Below the pieces are notes generated by a model that saw only the letters and a list, made by a program, of their open reading frames with translations, searched no databases and was not told where the DNA came from. Source: Ruminococcaceae bacterium UBA6353 (GTDB taxonomy: Bacteria > Bacillota > Clostridia > Oscillospirales > Acutalibacteraceae). Taken from it: a stretch of 64,000 bases of DNA. Where the stretch lies: contig DJRT01000024.1 in NCBI GenBank assembly GCA_002437905.1, positions 1 to 64,000 on the forward strand. Direction: 5' to 3'. Shown here piece by piece: positions 7,494-16,852 of the stretch. The translations under genes were made by a program, and so were the position numbers. Position 1 is the stretch's first letter. Each line of letters begins with the position of its first letter.

Positions 7494-8822
7494 ATGGCGA
7501 TCACGGTGATCGGCGCCGGCCTGGCCGGCTGCGAGGCGGCCTATGCGGCGGCGCAGCGCGGAGAAGCGGTGACCCTGTACGAAATGAAGCCGGAGAAATA
7601 CACCCCGGCGCATCATCAGCCGCTGTTTGCCGAGCTGGTGTGTTCCAATTCGCTCAAGGCGCAGCGCCTAGGCAGTGCCGCCGGCCTGCTGAAAGAGGAA
7701 ATGGCACGCCTGGGCAGCCTGTGCGTGCCGGTGGCACGCAGCTGTGCGGTGCCGGCCGGCGGCGCACTGGCGGTGGATCGCGATGCCTTTTCCGCTGCGG
7801 TGACCGAAAAGATCCGCTCCCACCCGCGGATCACCGTGCGGCAGCAGGAGGTGACGGAGATCCCCGCCGAGGGGGTTACGGTCATTGCCACCGGCCCGCT
7901 GACGGCGCAGCCGCTGGCGGATGCCATTGCCCGGCTGTGCGGCGGTGCCCTGAGCTTCTACGACGCGGCGGCGCCGATCGTTACGGCGGAAAGCGTGGAT
8001 ATGACCAGCGCCTTCCGTGCCTCCCGCTATGACCGGGAGGAAAGCGGCGAGGGGGATTATATCAACTGTCCGCTGAACAAGGCGGAGTACGAGGCATTCC
8101 GCGAGGCGCTGGTTACCGCCCGCCGTGCGCCGCTGCATGCATTTGATACACCGGCCACCCTGACGGTCTATGAGGGCTGTATGCCCATTGAGGTGCTGGC
8201 TGCGCGCGGCACGGATGCCATCCGCTTCGGCCCGATGAAGCCGGTGGGGCTGCGGGATCCGCACACCGGCCACCGGCCGTGGGCGGTGGTGCAGCTGCGG
8301 GCGGAAAACGCCGCCGGCACGCTGTATAATCTGGTCGGCTTCCAGACCAATCTGGCCTTTCCGGAGCAGCGGCGGGTGTTCGGGATGATCCCGGCGCTGC
8401 GCAATGCGGAGTTTATGCGTTACGGTGTGATGCACCGCAATACCTTCCTGGATGCGCCGCAGGTGCTGGATGCAGCCTTCCGCGTAAAGGCGCAGCCGCG
8501 GCTGCTGTTTGCGGGGCAGATGACCGGGGTGGAGGGCTATATGGAGTCTGCCGCCGCCGGTATGCTGGCCGGCATCAACGCCGTGCGGCAGGTGCGGGGT
8601 GAAAAGCCGTTTATCCTGCCGCGGGATACCATGATGGGGGCACTGGCTGCCCATGTCAGTGAGCCGAACGCCCACTACCAGCCAATGGGAGCCAATTTTG
8701 GCATTCTGCCGGCGATTGAGCCGCATATCCGGGATAAAAAAGCACGGTATGAGGCGTTGGCTGGCCGGGCGCTGAACAGCCTGGCGGCCGCTATGCAAGA
8801 AGAAAAGGAGGGTCTGCTATGA
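7494..8822 (+). CDS. trmFO: Methylenetetrahydrofolate-tRNA-(uracil-5-)-methyltransferase TrmFO
   Basis: Makes 5-methyluridine at tRNA position 54 from methylenetetrahydrofolate with FAD. The N-terminus has the dinucleotide fold (VIGAGLAGCEAAYAAAQRG), and the family segment around ELVCSNSLKAQ holds a conserved cysteine. The C-terminus has GQMTGVEGYMESAAAG. Although the frame opens with GTG 7470, ATG 7494 with AAAGGAACGGAG upstream gives the normal start (442 aa). It directly follows topA, the classical Firmicutes order, and its stop overlaps the plsX start as ATGA. Confidence 0.96.
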   Translation: MAITVIGAGLAGCEAAYAAAQRGEAVTLYEMKPEKYTPAHHQPLFAELVCSNSLKAQRLGSAAGLLKEEMARLGSLCVPVARSCAVPAGGALAVDRDAFSAAVTEKIRSHPRITVRQQEVTEIPAEGVTVIATGPLTAQPLADAIARLCGGALSFYDAAAPIVTAESVDMTSAFRASRYDREESGEGDYINCPLNKAEYEAFREALVTARRAPLHAFDTPATLTVYEGCMPIEVLAARGTDAIRFGPMKPVGLRDPHTGHRPWAVVQLRAENAAGTLYNLVGFQTNLAFPEQRRVFGMIPALRNAEFMRYGVMHRNTFLDAPQVLDAAFRVKAQPRLLFAGQMTGVEGYMESAAAGMLAGINAVRQVRGEKPFILPRDTMMGALAAHVSEPNAHYQPMGANFGILPAIEPHIRDKKARYEALAGRALNSLAAAMQEEKEGLL

Positions 8823-9832
8823 CCATTATTGTGGATGCCTACGGTGGCGACCATGCACCGCTGGAGATATTGCGGGGGGCTGTGCAGGCAGCCGCCCAGT
8901 ACGATTGTGATATCCTGCTGACCGGGGATGAGGCGGCGCTGCGCCGCCTGGCGGAGCAGGAGCAGCTTTCCCTTGACCGCATCAGCTTTGTGGATGCGCC
9001 GGATGTGATCCGGATGGAGGATCATCCCAAGAGCATCCTGCGGGAGCATAAGGACAGCTCCCTCGGTACGGCACTGCGGCTGCTCAGCGAGGGCCGGGGC
9101 GATGCTCTGGTCAGCGCCGGCAGCACCGGTGCGCTGCTGATGGGCGCTACCTTTATCGTAAAGCGCATCAAGGGCATTTCCCGCCCGGCGCTGGCGCCCA
9201 TTCTGCCCTCGGACAGGGCGCCCTATATGCTGATTGACAGTGGCGCCAACGCCGACTGCCGACCGGAGATGCTGCTGCAATTTGCCCGTATGGGCAGCAT
9301 TTATATGAGCCGGATGTTCCCCGACCGTCCGGCGCCGCGCGTTGGCCTGCTGAATGTGGGCACGGAGGATACCAAGGGCGGTGAGCTGCAGCAGGCCACC
9401 TTCCCGCTGCTGCGGGACAGCGGACTGAACTTCATCGGCAATATCGAGGCGCGGGATGTGCCGGCCGGCGTGGCCGATGTGGTGGTGGCCGACGGCTTCT
9501 CCGGTAATGTGCTGCTGAAGACCATGGAGGGTACGGTGGATATGCTGATGGGCAATCTGAAGACGGCCTTCCTGTCCACCCTGCGCACCAAGATGGGGGC
9601 GCTGCTGGTGATGCCCGGCCTCAAGAGCCTGAAAAAGAAGATGTCCGCCTCCGAGCATGGCGGCGCGGTGCTGCTGGGTGTGAATAAGCCGGTGATCAAG
9701 GCACACGGCAATTCCAAGGCTAAGGCGATTGTCAGCGCCATCCGCGTGGCAAAGGAATTTGCCGCCACCGGCGTGGTGGAGGAGATCGCCGCGGCCGTTG
9801 GCCGGACCGGCGAAGCGGAGGCGCAGGCGTGA
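8819..9832 (+). CDS. plsX: Phosphate acyltransferase PlsX
   Basis: Converts acyl-ACP to acyl-phosphate, the first step of phospholipid synthesis in bacteria that use PlsY. The protein begins TIIVDAYGGDHAP and keeps the family core with SAGSTGALL and VLLKTMEGTVDML (337 aa, normal). AAGGAGGG lies upstream. Its stop overlaps the start of the acyl-carrier-like gene. No fapR or fabD/fabG neighbours are present, so this locus is plsX plus an ACP-like gene in a mixed housekeeping cluster. Confidence 0.96.
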   Translation: MTIIVDAYGGDHAPLEILRGAVQAAAQYDCDILLTGDEAALRRLAEQEQLSLDRISFVDAPDVIRMEDHPKSILREHKDSSLGTALRLLSEGRGDALVSAGSTGALLMGATFIVKRIKGISRPALAPILPSDRAPYMLIDSGANADCRPEMLLQFARMGSIYMSRMFPDRPAPRVGLLNVGTEDTKGGELQQATFPLLRDSGLNFIGNIEARDVPAGVADVVVADGFSGNVLLKTMEGTVDMLMGNLKTAFLSTLRTKMGALLVMPGLKSLKKKMSASEHGGAVLLGVNKPVIKAHGNSKAKAIVSAIRVAKEFAATGVVEEIAAAVGRTGEAEAQA

Positions 9833-10101
9833 TGCGGGTAATGGAGGTGCTGCAGCGTTTGTTCTGCGGCAAATACGGCTGTGAGCCGGAGGATGTGACC
9901 ATAGCCGCTGCGCTGGACGATCTGAATATCGCCCCGCATGAGCGGCAGGATATGGCCGAGGTGCTGGCGGAGCTGTACGGTGTGGAGATTGCGCCGGACG
10001 AGCTGATGGCGTTCGCCACCGTGGAGGATATCGTCGGCTATGTGGAGGATTGCCTGAACGAGCGGGCGGAAGAGCAAAGGATAGAGGAGGGTGTGCTGTG
10101 A
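9829..10101 (+). CDS. Acyl-carrier-protein-like protein lacking the phosphopantetheine serine
   Basis: 90-aa acidic four-helix ACP-fold protein. The end (ELYGVEIAPDELMAFATVEDIVGYVEDCL) aligns well with ACP helices II-IV. The attachment motif DSL that normally precedes helix II is replaced by APH (in LNIAPHERQDM), and the protein contains no serine at all, so it cannot carry the usual prosthetic arm. The gene starts with GTG 9829 or ATG 9832 (GGAGG 9817-9821 serves either), overlaps plsX, and is followed by rnc with a GTGA overlap. This is exactly the plsX-acpP-rnc position of many Firmicutes. It may be a non-acylated partner of PlsX or RNase III, or a decayed acpP with the functional copy elsewhere. 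Confidence 0.8.
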   Translation: MMRVMEVLQRLFCGKYGCEPEDVTIAAALDDLNIAPHERQDMAEVLAELYGVEIAPDELMAFATVEDIVGYVEDCLNERAEEQRIEEGVL

Positions 10102-10787
10102 GTGTGCAGGATCTGCGGCCGCTGATGACCGCGATAGGTTACCAGTTCCGGGATGCCTCTTTGCTGGAAAAGGCACTGACCCATTCCTCCTATACCAATG
10201 AGGGACATGGCACACGGGAATGCTACGAGCGGCTGGAATTCCTGGGGGATTCGCTGCTGGGCTTCATCACGGCGCGGTATCTGTATGAAAAGGACCGCGG
10301 CCCGGAGGGGGAGCTGACCAAACTGCGGGCAGCTGTGGTGTGCGAAAAAGCGCTGAGCACCTATTCGCGGGCGCTGGGGATCGGCCCGTATATGCGGCTT
10401 GGCCGCGGGGAGGAGCATAACGGCGGCGCCGAGCGCCCCTCCATCCTCGGCGATATGTATGAGGCGATTTTGGCGGCGATCTATCTGGACGGCGGTATGG
10501 AGCCGGCGGAGAAATTTGTGCTGCGTTTTATCATTCCGGAGGCGGAAAACCAGCGCCGCCGCCACTTTAAGGATTACAAGACCGCCCTGCAGGAGATCAT
10601 CCAACAGAACCCCGGGGAGCAGTTGGAGTATGTCCTGGTGGGCGCGTCCGGCCCCGACCACTGCAAGAGCTTTGCCGTGGAGGTGCATCTGAACAGCAAT
10701 GTGATTGGCAAGGGGAATGCCCACAGCAAGAAAGAGGCAGAGCAGCAGGCAGCCCGCGAGGCGCTGAAGCTGATGGGGTATGAATGA
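10098..10787 (+). CDS. rnc: Ribonuclease III
   Basis: Double-strand-specific endonuclease that matures rRNA and some mRNAs. The catalytic signature ERLEFLGDSLLG is present, followed by the second acidic cluster (GDMYEAILAAIYLDGG). A C-terminal dsRNA-binding domain carries SKKEAEQQAAREAL. The start is GTG 10098 (GGAGGG 6-7 nt upstream), giving 229 aa; an upstream extension to 10050 would lie inside the ACP-like gene. Linked to smc and ftsY, the conserved rnc-smc-ftsY order. Confidence 0.95.
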   Translation: MSVQDLRPLMTAIGYQFRDASLLEKALTHSSYTNEGHGTRECYERLEFLGDSLLGFITARYLYEKDRGPEGELTKLRAAVVCEKALSTYSRALGIGPYMRLGRGEEHNGGAERPSILGDMYEAILAAIYLDGGMEPAEKFVLRFIIPEAENQRRRHFKDYKTALQEIIQQNPGEQLEYVLVGASGPDHCKSFAVEVHLNSNVIGKGNAHSKKEAEQQAAREALKLMGYE

Positions 10788-10831
10788 TCCCGATACAGGC
10801 CGCCGAAAAGGCCATAAAGGAGGAAACCGGT

Positions 10832-13800
10832 TTGTTACTTAAGGCCCTGGAGCTGCATGGCTTCAAGTCTTTTCCCGATAAGACCGTGCTGCGGTTCAGC
10901 GACGGCATTACGGCCGTTGTGGGACCCAATGGCAGCGGTAAATCCAATATCAGCGACGCCATCCGCTGGGTGCTGGGTGAGCAGTCCAGCAAGAGTCTGC
11001 GCGGCGCCAAGATGGAGGATGTGATCTTCAACGGCACCGAGCAGCGCCGCCCGATGGGGTATGCGGAGGTGACGCTGACCATTGATAATACCGCCCGGCT
11101 GCTGGAATGCGACGCAGACGAGGTGCAGGTGACCCGCCGCTGCTACCGCTCCGGCGGCAGTGAGTACCGGCTTAACGGCGCGGCCGTGCGGCTGGAGGAT
11201 GTGCGCCTGCTGTTTATGAACACCGGCCTTGGCCGGGATGGCTATTCCATCATCGGGCAGGGACGGATCGACGAGATTGTGACCTCCCGTTCGCAGAACC
11301 GCCGCGAAATTCTGGATGAGGCGGCCGGCATTGCCAAATACCGCTACAAGAAGGATAAGGCCGAGAACAGCCTGCGCAAAACGCAGGACAATCTTGACCG
11401 CCTGCATGATATCCTGCAGGAGCTGGAGGACCGTGTGGGGCCGCTGGAGCAGCAGGCCAAAAAGGCCAAGCAGTTTCTGGAATACGCCGGCGAAAAGAAA
11501 GAGCTGGAGATCGGCCTTTGGCTGCGCACGATGAATGAATCCCGCGGTGTGCTGCGGGAGCTGGATGCCAAGCTGGAGAGCGTCCGTCTGCAGTATGACG
11601 GCACCGGCACGGCGCTGGATGAATGCAGCGAGGAGATTGAGCGCATTGCGGCGGCGGCACAGGCGCTGGAGGTACAGATGGACGATATCCGGCGTGCCGC
11701 CGGTGCGCTGGAGGAGCAGGCGGCCGGCTGCGACAGCCGGGTGGCGGTGCTGCAGAACGATGTGCACCACAACCAGGAGAATATCGCCCGCATCCACGGG
11801 GAGATCGCTGCTGCCGAGGAAGGCGATACCCACATAGAGGCGGATATCACCGCCCGGCTGGGGGAGATCGCTGCCCGCAAAGAGGCTATCGGTGAGGCAG
11901 AGCAGCAGCAGCTCCGCCTGACGGATGAAATGGAACAGCTGGCCCGTAGCAGCGATGAGACCTCCGGACGCATGGAGGAGCTGTCCGCTGCGGCTTCGGC
12001 GCTGGCACTGCAGCTTTCAGAAAGCCGCGTTAAGGCGGTCACCAACGAATCCTCCCTGCGGGAGATCACGCTGCGCCTGTCCCAGCTGGCGGCCGGGGCG
12101 GCCCTGCGTTCGCAGCAGGCGGAGAGCGCCGCGGCCGAGCTGCAGGAGAGTGAGCAGGCGTGGAAAGCCTGCACCGAAAAGGCAGAGGGGCTGCAGAACA
12201 CCCTCTCCGGCTACGAATATCGCTTCCAGAACCGGTCGCAGAAGCTGGCAGCCGCCAAGGAGGCGCTGGATAAGCAGACGCTGGATGTGGAGGAAAAGCA
12301 GCGCCGTGTGCGGATGCTGGAGGAAATGGAGCGCAATCTGGATGGCTTCCAGCAGAGCGTCAAGGCTGTGATGAAGCAGGGGGAGCGCGGCGCGCTGCCT
12401 GGTATTCTCGGCCCGGTCTCCCGCCTGATCCGTTCGGAGGCAGCCTATGCGCTGGCGGTGGAGACCGCCCTTGGCGCAGCGGCACAGAACCTGGTGTGTG
12501 AACGCGAGGAGGATGCCAAGCGCGGCATCGCCTACCTGAAGGAGACCAAGGGCGGCCGTGCCACTTTCCTGCCGCTGACGGCGGTGCGCGGCAGCGTGCT
12601 CAGTGAGGTGCCGGAAAATGATCCCGGCTTTGTCGGGCTGGCCTGCGATCTGGTGCAGTATGATAAGAAGTACGAGGGCATTGCCCGCAGCCTGCTGGGG
12701 CGCACGGTGGTGGCGGAGGATCTGGATTACGCCGTCTCCATGGCGCGGCGCCACGGCTATAAATTCCGCATTGTCACGCTGGACGGCCAGGTGATCAATG
12801 CCGGCGGTTCGCTGACCGGCGGTTCCAGCATCAAGGGCGCCGGTCTGCTCTCCCGCCGTGCTGAGATCGAGCGTCTGCGCAAGGATGCCGCGGAGAAGAT
12901 GCAGCAGCTGGAGCAGGCGCGGGAGCAGTTCCGCCGTATGCAGCAGGATGTGGCTGCCGTGGAGGCCGAGCTGACCGGTGCGCGCGCCGAACTGACCACA
13001 GCGCAAGAGGATAAGATCCGCCTGGAGGGCGAGGTGCGCCGCCTGCGTGAGCAGGCCGAGCAGCATCGCCGTACGGCACAGGAGGCGGCCACGGAAATCG
13101 ACAGCCTGAACGAGCGGGCGGCAGCCTGCCGCACCGCCATGCAGGCTGCCCAGCAGGAGACCGAGGGCCTGCAGGAAAAGCAGAAGGCCACCGAGGACGA
13201 GCTGACGGCACTGACCGGCGGACGGCAGCAGCTGACCGAACAGCGCGAGGCACTTTCCGCACGCATTGCGGAGCAGAAGCTGGCGGCCTTCAGCGCAGAG
13301 AAGGAGATCGAAAGCCTGGAGAACGCCATCCGTGAGCTGCGCAGCCGGCAGCAGGATGCCGCCGGGCATACCCTGCTGCTGAACCGGCAGATTGCCGATC
13401 TGGAAAAGGCCAATGAGGCGATCGCGGAGCAGATCGCCGCGCTGCAGCAGCAGGCAACCGATCTGCGTGCGCGGGCTGCCGCCTCCGGCGACAGCATCGC
13501 GGCGCTGGTCCGGCAGCGTGCCGATGGGGAGGCGCGGCAGACACAGCTGCGTCTGCAGTCCCGCGAAAAGACCGATGAGCGCGCCCGCCTGGGGCAGGAG
13601 GCTGCCCGCCTGGAGGAAAAGACCGCCAATGTGAAGAAAGAGGTGGACGATCTTTCCCGCCGGCTGTATGAGGAATATGAGCTGACCCGCATGGAGGCTG
13701 AGGCAGTGGCCAAGCCGATTGCCGATGCACCGGCGGCCACCCGCCGGGTGACCGAGCTGAAAAACAAGATCCGGGCACTGGGCAGCGTGAATGTGGAGGC

Positions 13801-14422
13801 CATTGAGGAATTCAAAGAGGTCAATGAGCGCTATCAGTTTATGAAAACGCAGATTGCCGATGTGGAGAACACCAAAAATGAGCTGCTGCACCAGATCAGT
13901 GAGCTGACGGTGCAGATGCGCGAGGTGTTTTTGGATCGCTTCAAGCAGATCAATTACCACTACGGGCTGGTGTTTGCCGAGCTGTTCGGCGGCGGCCGGG
14001 GTGAGCTGCGGCTGAGCGATCCGGAGGATATCCTCAATTCCGGCATTGATATGTTCATCCAGCCGCCCGGTAAGGTGATCCTCAATCTGGAGGCGCTTTC
14101 CGGCGGCGAAAAGGCGCTGGCGGCTACGGCGCTGCTGTTCGCCATCCTGAAGGTGACCCCCTCTCCCTTCTGTGTGCTGGATGAGGTAGAGGCCGCACTG
14201 GATGATGTGAATGTGGATCGCTACGCCGCCTACCTGCGGCGTATGTGCGACCGCAGCCAGTTTATTGCCATCACCCACCGCCGCGGCACCATGGAAGAGG
14301 CGGACACCCTGTATGGCGTGACCATGCAGGAGCGCGGCGTTTCCAAGCTGCTGGAGCTGCGCGCCAGCGAGGTGGAGCAGAAGCTGGGCATGAAGCTGGA
14401 CGGCAGCGATGCGACAACATAA
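10832..14422 (+). CDS. smc: Chromosome segregation ATPase SMC
   Basis: Condensin-like SMC that extrudes and organises DNA loops with ScpA/ScpB. The N-terminal head has Walker A GPNGSGKSN; two long coiled coils (about 165-500 and 660-1010) flank a hinge (about 515-650); the C-terminal head has the signature LSGGEKALAA and Walker B CVLDEVEAALDD. An ATG at 10784 overlaps the rnc stop, but the standard N-terminus (LLLKALELHGFKSFPDKT) begins at TTG 10832, 8 bp after AAAGGAGG, giving 1,196 aa. scpA and scpB are not in this window. Confidence 0.96.
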   Translation: MLLKALELHGFKSFPDKTVLRFSDGITAVVGPNGSGKSNISDAIRWVLGEQSSKSLRGAKMEDVIFNGTEQRRPMGYAEVTLTIDNTARLLECDADEVQVTRRCYRSGGSEYRLNGAAVRLEDVRLLFMNTGLGRDGYSIIGQGRIDEIVTSRSQNRREILDEAAGIAKYRYKKDKAENSLRKTQDNLDRLHDILQELEDRVGPLEQQAKKAKQFLEYAGEKKELEIGLWLRTMNESRGVLRELDAKLESVRLQYDGTGTALDECSEEIERIAAAAQALEVQMDDIRRAAGALEEQAAGCDSRVAVLQNDVHHNQENIARIHGEIAAAEEGDTHIEADITARLGEIAARKEAIGEAEQQQLRLTDEMEQLARSSDETSGRMEELSAAASALALQLSESRVKAVTNESSLREITLRLSQLAAGAALRSQQAESAAAELQESEQAWKACTEKAEGLQNTLSGYEYRFQNRSQKLAAAKEALDKQTLDVEEKQRRVRMLEEMERNLDGFQQSVKAVMKQGERGALPGILGPVSRLIRSEAAYALAVETALGAAAQNLVCEREEDAKRGIAYLKETKGGRATFLPLTAVRGSVLSEVPENDPGFVGLACDLVQYDKKYEGIARSLLGRTVVAEDLDYAVSMARRHGYKFRIVTLDGQVINAGGSLTGGSSIKGAGLLSRRAEIERLRKDAAEKMQQLEQAREQFRRMQQDVAAVEAELTGARAELTTAQEDKIRLEGEVRRLREQAEQHRRTAQEAATEIDSLNERAAACRTAMQAAQQETEGLQEKQKATEDELTALTGGRQQLTEQREALSARIAEQKLAAFSAEKEIESLENAIRELRSRQQDAAGHTLLLNRQIADLEKANEAIAEQIAALQQQATDLRARAAASGDSIAALVRQRADGEARQTQLRLQSREKTDERARLGQEAARLEEKTANVKKEVDDLSRRLYEEYELTRMEAEAVAKPIADAPAATRRVTELKNKIRALGSVNVEAIEEFKEVNERYQFMKTQIADVENTKNELLHQISELTVQMREVFLDRFKQINYHYGLVFAELFGGGRGELRLSDPEDILNSGIDMFIQPPGKVILNLEALSGGEKALAATALLFAILKVTPSPFCVLDEVEAALDDVNVDRYAAYLRRMCDRSQFIAITHRRGTMEEADTLYGVTMQERGVSKLLELRASEVEQKLGMKLDGSDATT

Positions 14423-14439
14423 GGTAAGGAGGATGCGCA

Positions 14440-15375
14440 ATGGGTCTGTTTAGTAAGATCGGCGCGGGACTGAAAAAGACCCGCACCTCACTGATGAATT
14501 CTATGAACTCCATGCTGCGGGGCTTTACCCGCATTGATAACGAGCTGTTTGAAGAGCTGGAGGAAATACTGGTGATGGGGGATGTGGGCACGGCCACGGC
14601 CGGCCGTGTGTGCGAAACCCTGCGCCAGAAGGTAAAGGAGCAGGGCATCACCGACCCTGCCGCCATCCGCGGCCTGCTGCAGGAAACGGTGGCGGAGATG
14701 CTGGCCGGCGGGCAGGAGCTGCACATCGGCACACAGCCTTCGGTGATCCTGGTCATCGGCGTGAACGGGGTCGGCAAGACCACCACCATCGGTAAGCTGG
14801 CTGCCCGTCTGAAAGCGGAGGGCAAGAAGGTGATCCTCGGTGCTGCCGACACCTTCCGCGCGGCGGCGATTGAGCAGCTGGAGATCTGGGCGCAGCGCGC
14901 CGGTGTGGATATTGTGCGGCATACGCAGGGCGCCGATCCGGCGGCTGTGGTGTTTGATGCGGTTTCGGCGGCCAAGGCGCGCGGTGCGGATGTGGTCATC
15001 TGCGATACCGCCGGCCGCCTGCACAATAAAAAGAACCTGATGGATGAGCTGGCCAAGATCGGCCGGGTTATTGACCGGGAGCTGCCGCAGGCGGATAAGG
15101 AAATCCTGCTGGTGGTGGATGCCACCACGGGGCAGAATGCGGTCAACCAGGCGCGCCAGTTCAAGGAGGCCGCCGGTATTACCGGCATTGTGCTGACGAA
15201 GCTGGACGGCACCGCCCGCGGTGGTGTGGTGCTGGCGATCCGGGAGGATCTGCAGGTGCCGGTGAAGTTTATCGGTGTGGGCGAGGGGATCGACGACCTG
15301 CAGCCCTTTGACCCGGTGCAGTTTGCCGCCGGTCTGTTTGACGAGGCCGGCACGGACGGAGAGGAAAACGCATGA
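14440..15375 (+). CDS. ftsY: Signal recognition particle receptor FtsY
   Basis: GTPase that receives SRP-ribosome complexes at the membrane. Helical N-domain (about 1-90), then the G-domain with GVNGVGKTTTIGKLA, DTFRAAA, DTAGR and TKLDGTARGG. The acidic N-terminal A-domain is almost absent, as in many Firmicutes (311 aa). It lies 17 bp after smc, and its stop overlaps the next gene as ATGA. Confidence 0.96.
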   Translation: MGLFSKIGAGLKKTRTSLMNSMNSMLRGFTRIDNELFEELEEILVMGDVGTATAGRVCETLRQKVKEQGITDPAAIRGLLQETVAEMLAGGQELHIGTQPSVILVIGVNGVGKTTTIGKLAARLKAEGKKVILGAADTFRAAAIEQLEIWAQRAGVDIVRHTQGADPAAVVFDAVSAAKARGADVVICDTAGRLHNKKNLMDELAKIGRVIDRELPQADKEILLVVDATTGQNAVNQARQFKEAAGITGIVLTKLDGTARGGVVLAIREDLQVPVKFIGVGEGIDDLQPFDPVQFAAGLFDEAGTDGEENA

Positions 15376-15983
15376 AATTTATCATAGCGACCCATAATGC
15401 CCATAAGCTGGCGGAAATGCGCCGGATACTGGCCCCCCTTGGCGTGGAGGCGGTGACCGATACCGAGCTGGGGCTGACCCTGCCGGAGGTAGAAGAGACC
15501 GGCACGACCTTTGCGGAGAACGCCTATCTAAAGGCAGCGTCCGCGTGTGCTTTTTCCGGGCTGCCGGCCATCGCGGACGATTCCGGGCTGGCTGTGGACG
15601 CGCTGGGTGGCGCACCGGGGGTGTATTCGGCCCGCTATGCCGGCGAAAATGCCACCGACGCCGACCGTGTACGCAAGCTGCTGGCGGCGCTTTCTGCCGT
15701 GCCGGCGGACAGGCGGCAGGCGCGGTTCGTTTCTTCGGTGTGCTGTGTGTTCCCGCAGGGGGAGGTGCTGCGTGCCGAGGGGACGGTGGAGGGGCAGATC
15801 GCCTTTGCCCCCGCCGGCGAAAACGGCTTTGGCTACGACCCGGTGTTTCTGTGCGGCGAACGCACCATGGCGCAGCTTTCGGCAGCGGAAAAGGATGCCA
15901 TCAGCCACCGCGGACGGGCGCTGACGGAGTTTTCACGCGTGCTGCGGGCGCATCTGCTCGCGCAGGGACTTTTACAGGAGTGA
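15372..15983 (+). CDS. rdgB: XTP/dITP diphosphatase (Ham1/RdgB family)
   Basis: Hydrolyses non-canonical purine triphosphates (ITP, XTP, dITP) to monophosphates and so cleans the nucleotide pool. Family motifs: an N-terminal IIATHNAHKLAEM, the central FAENAYLKA and ADDSGLAVDALGGAPGVYSARYAG, and the C-terminal GENGFGYDPVF. 203 aa, normal. It overlaps ftsY by 4 nt and lies 7 bp before the deacylase gene. Confidence 0.94.
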   Translation: MKFIIATHNAHKLAEMRRILAPLGVEAVTDTELGLTLPEVEETGTTFAENAYLKAASACAFSGLPAIADDSGLAVDALGGAPGVYSARYAGENATDADRVRKLLAALSAVPADRRQARFVSSVCCVFPQGEVLRAEGTVEGQIAFAPAGENGFGYDPVFLCGERTMAQLSAAEKDAISHRGRALTEFSRVLRAHLLAQGLLQE

Positions 15984-15990
15984 ACAGACA

Positions 15991-16479
15991 ATGGATAAGC
16001 AGGCAGTTTACCGCTTTTTGCAGGAGCGGGGGATCCCTTTTGAGATCACCGAGCACGAAGCGGTGTATACCATGGCCGAGCTGGCGGAGGTAGCTGTGCC
16101 GTATCCGCAGGCAGATGCCAAAAATCTCTTTGTGCGGGATGATAAACGGCAGAATTACTATCTGATCACCGTGAAAGGGGATAAGCGGGTGGATCTGAAG
16201 GCCTTTCGCCGGGCGCAGCAGACCCGTCCGCTGACCTTTGCCTCACCTGAGGAGCTGCAGCAGCTGCTGGGGCTGACGCCCGGCTCTGTCACCCCGCTTG
16301 GTGTGCTGAATGAGGCTGAGGCCTGTGTGCAGGTCTTCCTCGACCAAGACTTCTTCGGTGATCCCGATCTGATCGGGGTGCACCCCAACGAAAATACGGC
16401 CACCATATGGCTGAAAGCGACGGATCTGGAGACGGTGATCCGGGCGCACGGCAATCCCGTGCAGCGGGTGGCTCTGTAA
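15991..16479 (+). CDS. Prolyl-tRNA deacylase, PrdX/YbaK type
   Basis: 162-aa YbaK-domain protein. Members of this group hydrolyse mis-charged Ala-tRNA-Pro (PrdX type) as free-standing editing proteins. The protein shows ITEHEAVYTMAEL at the N-terminus, the family lysine in YLITVKGDKRVDLK, and the nucleotide-end segment GVHPNENTATIWL. Size and spacing favour PrdX over YbaK. Stable ATG with a weak upstream site, suggesting coupling to the preceding gene. Confidence 0.85.
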   Translation: MDKQAVYRFLQERGIPFEITEHEAVYTMAELAEVAVPYPQADAKNLFVRDDKRQNYYLITVKGDKRVDLKAFRRAQQTRPLTFASPEELQQLLGLTPGSVTPLGVLNEAEACVQVFLDQDFFGDPDLIGVHPNENTATIWLKATDLETVIRAHGNPVQRVAL

Positions 16480-16517
16480 ACCGACCGATGTTTTTTGAAA
16501 AAAGGAGACAATAACGG

Positions 16518-16814
16518 ATGCTGACAAGTAAGCAGCGCGCCTATCTGCGCGCACAGGCGAATGCCCTGGAACCGATCCTGCACGCCGGCAAGGGCGGCAT
16601 TTCGGATACAATGGTCAAACAGGCGGAGGATGCCCTCACTGCGCGGGAACTGATCAAGGGACGGGTGCTGGAAACGGCGCCGGCCACCGCGCGGGATACG
16701 GCGGAGGATATTGCCGCCCGCACCGGCGCCGAGGTGGTGCAGGTGGTGGGACGCACCTTTGTGCTGTTCCGGCAGAAGGCGAAAGACTCGCAATACACCC
16801 TGCCCCGCAAATGA
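16518..16814 (+). CDS. yhbY: YhbY/CRS1 domain RNA-binding protein
   Basis: 98-aa IF3-C-like fold protein associated with pre-50S particles. The conserved GxxG loop appears as HAGKGGISD, and the start MLTSKQRAYLRAQA is typical. AAAAGGAGA lies upstream. Gene order yhbY-nadD-yqeK-rsfS is common in Firmicutes and links it to ribosome assembly. Confidence 0.9.
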   Translation: MLTSKQRAYLRAQANALEPILHAGKGGISDTMVKQAEDALTARELIKGRVLETAPATARDTAEDIAARTGAEVVQVVGRTFVLFRQKAKDSQYTLPRK

Positions 16815-16852
16815 CCGATATATCTGCGGCAGAAAGGAGCCGTGATGACAGC

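Noticed and set aside
10784..10831. ATG 10784 as the smc start
   Set aside because: It would add 16 residues not found in SMC proteins; TTG 10832 has the ideal ribosome site.
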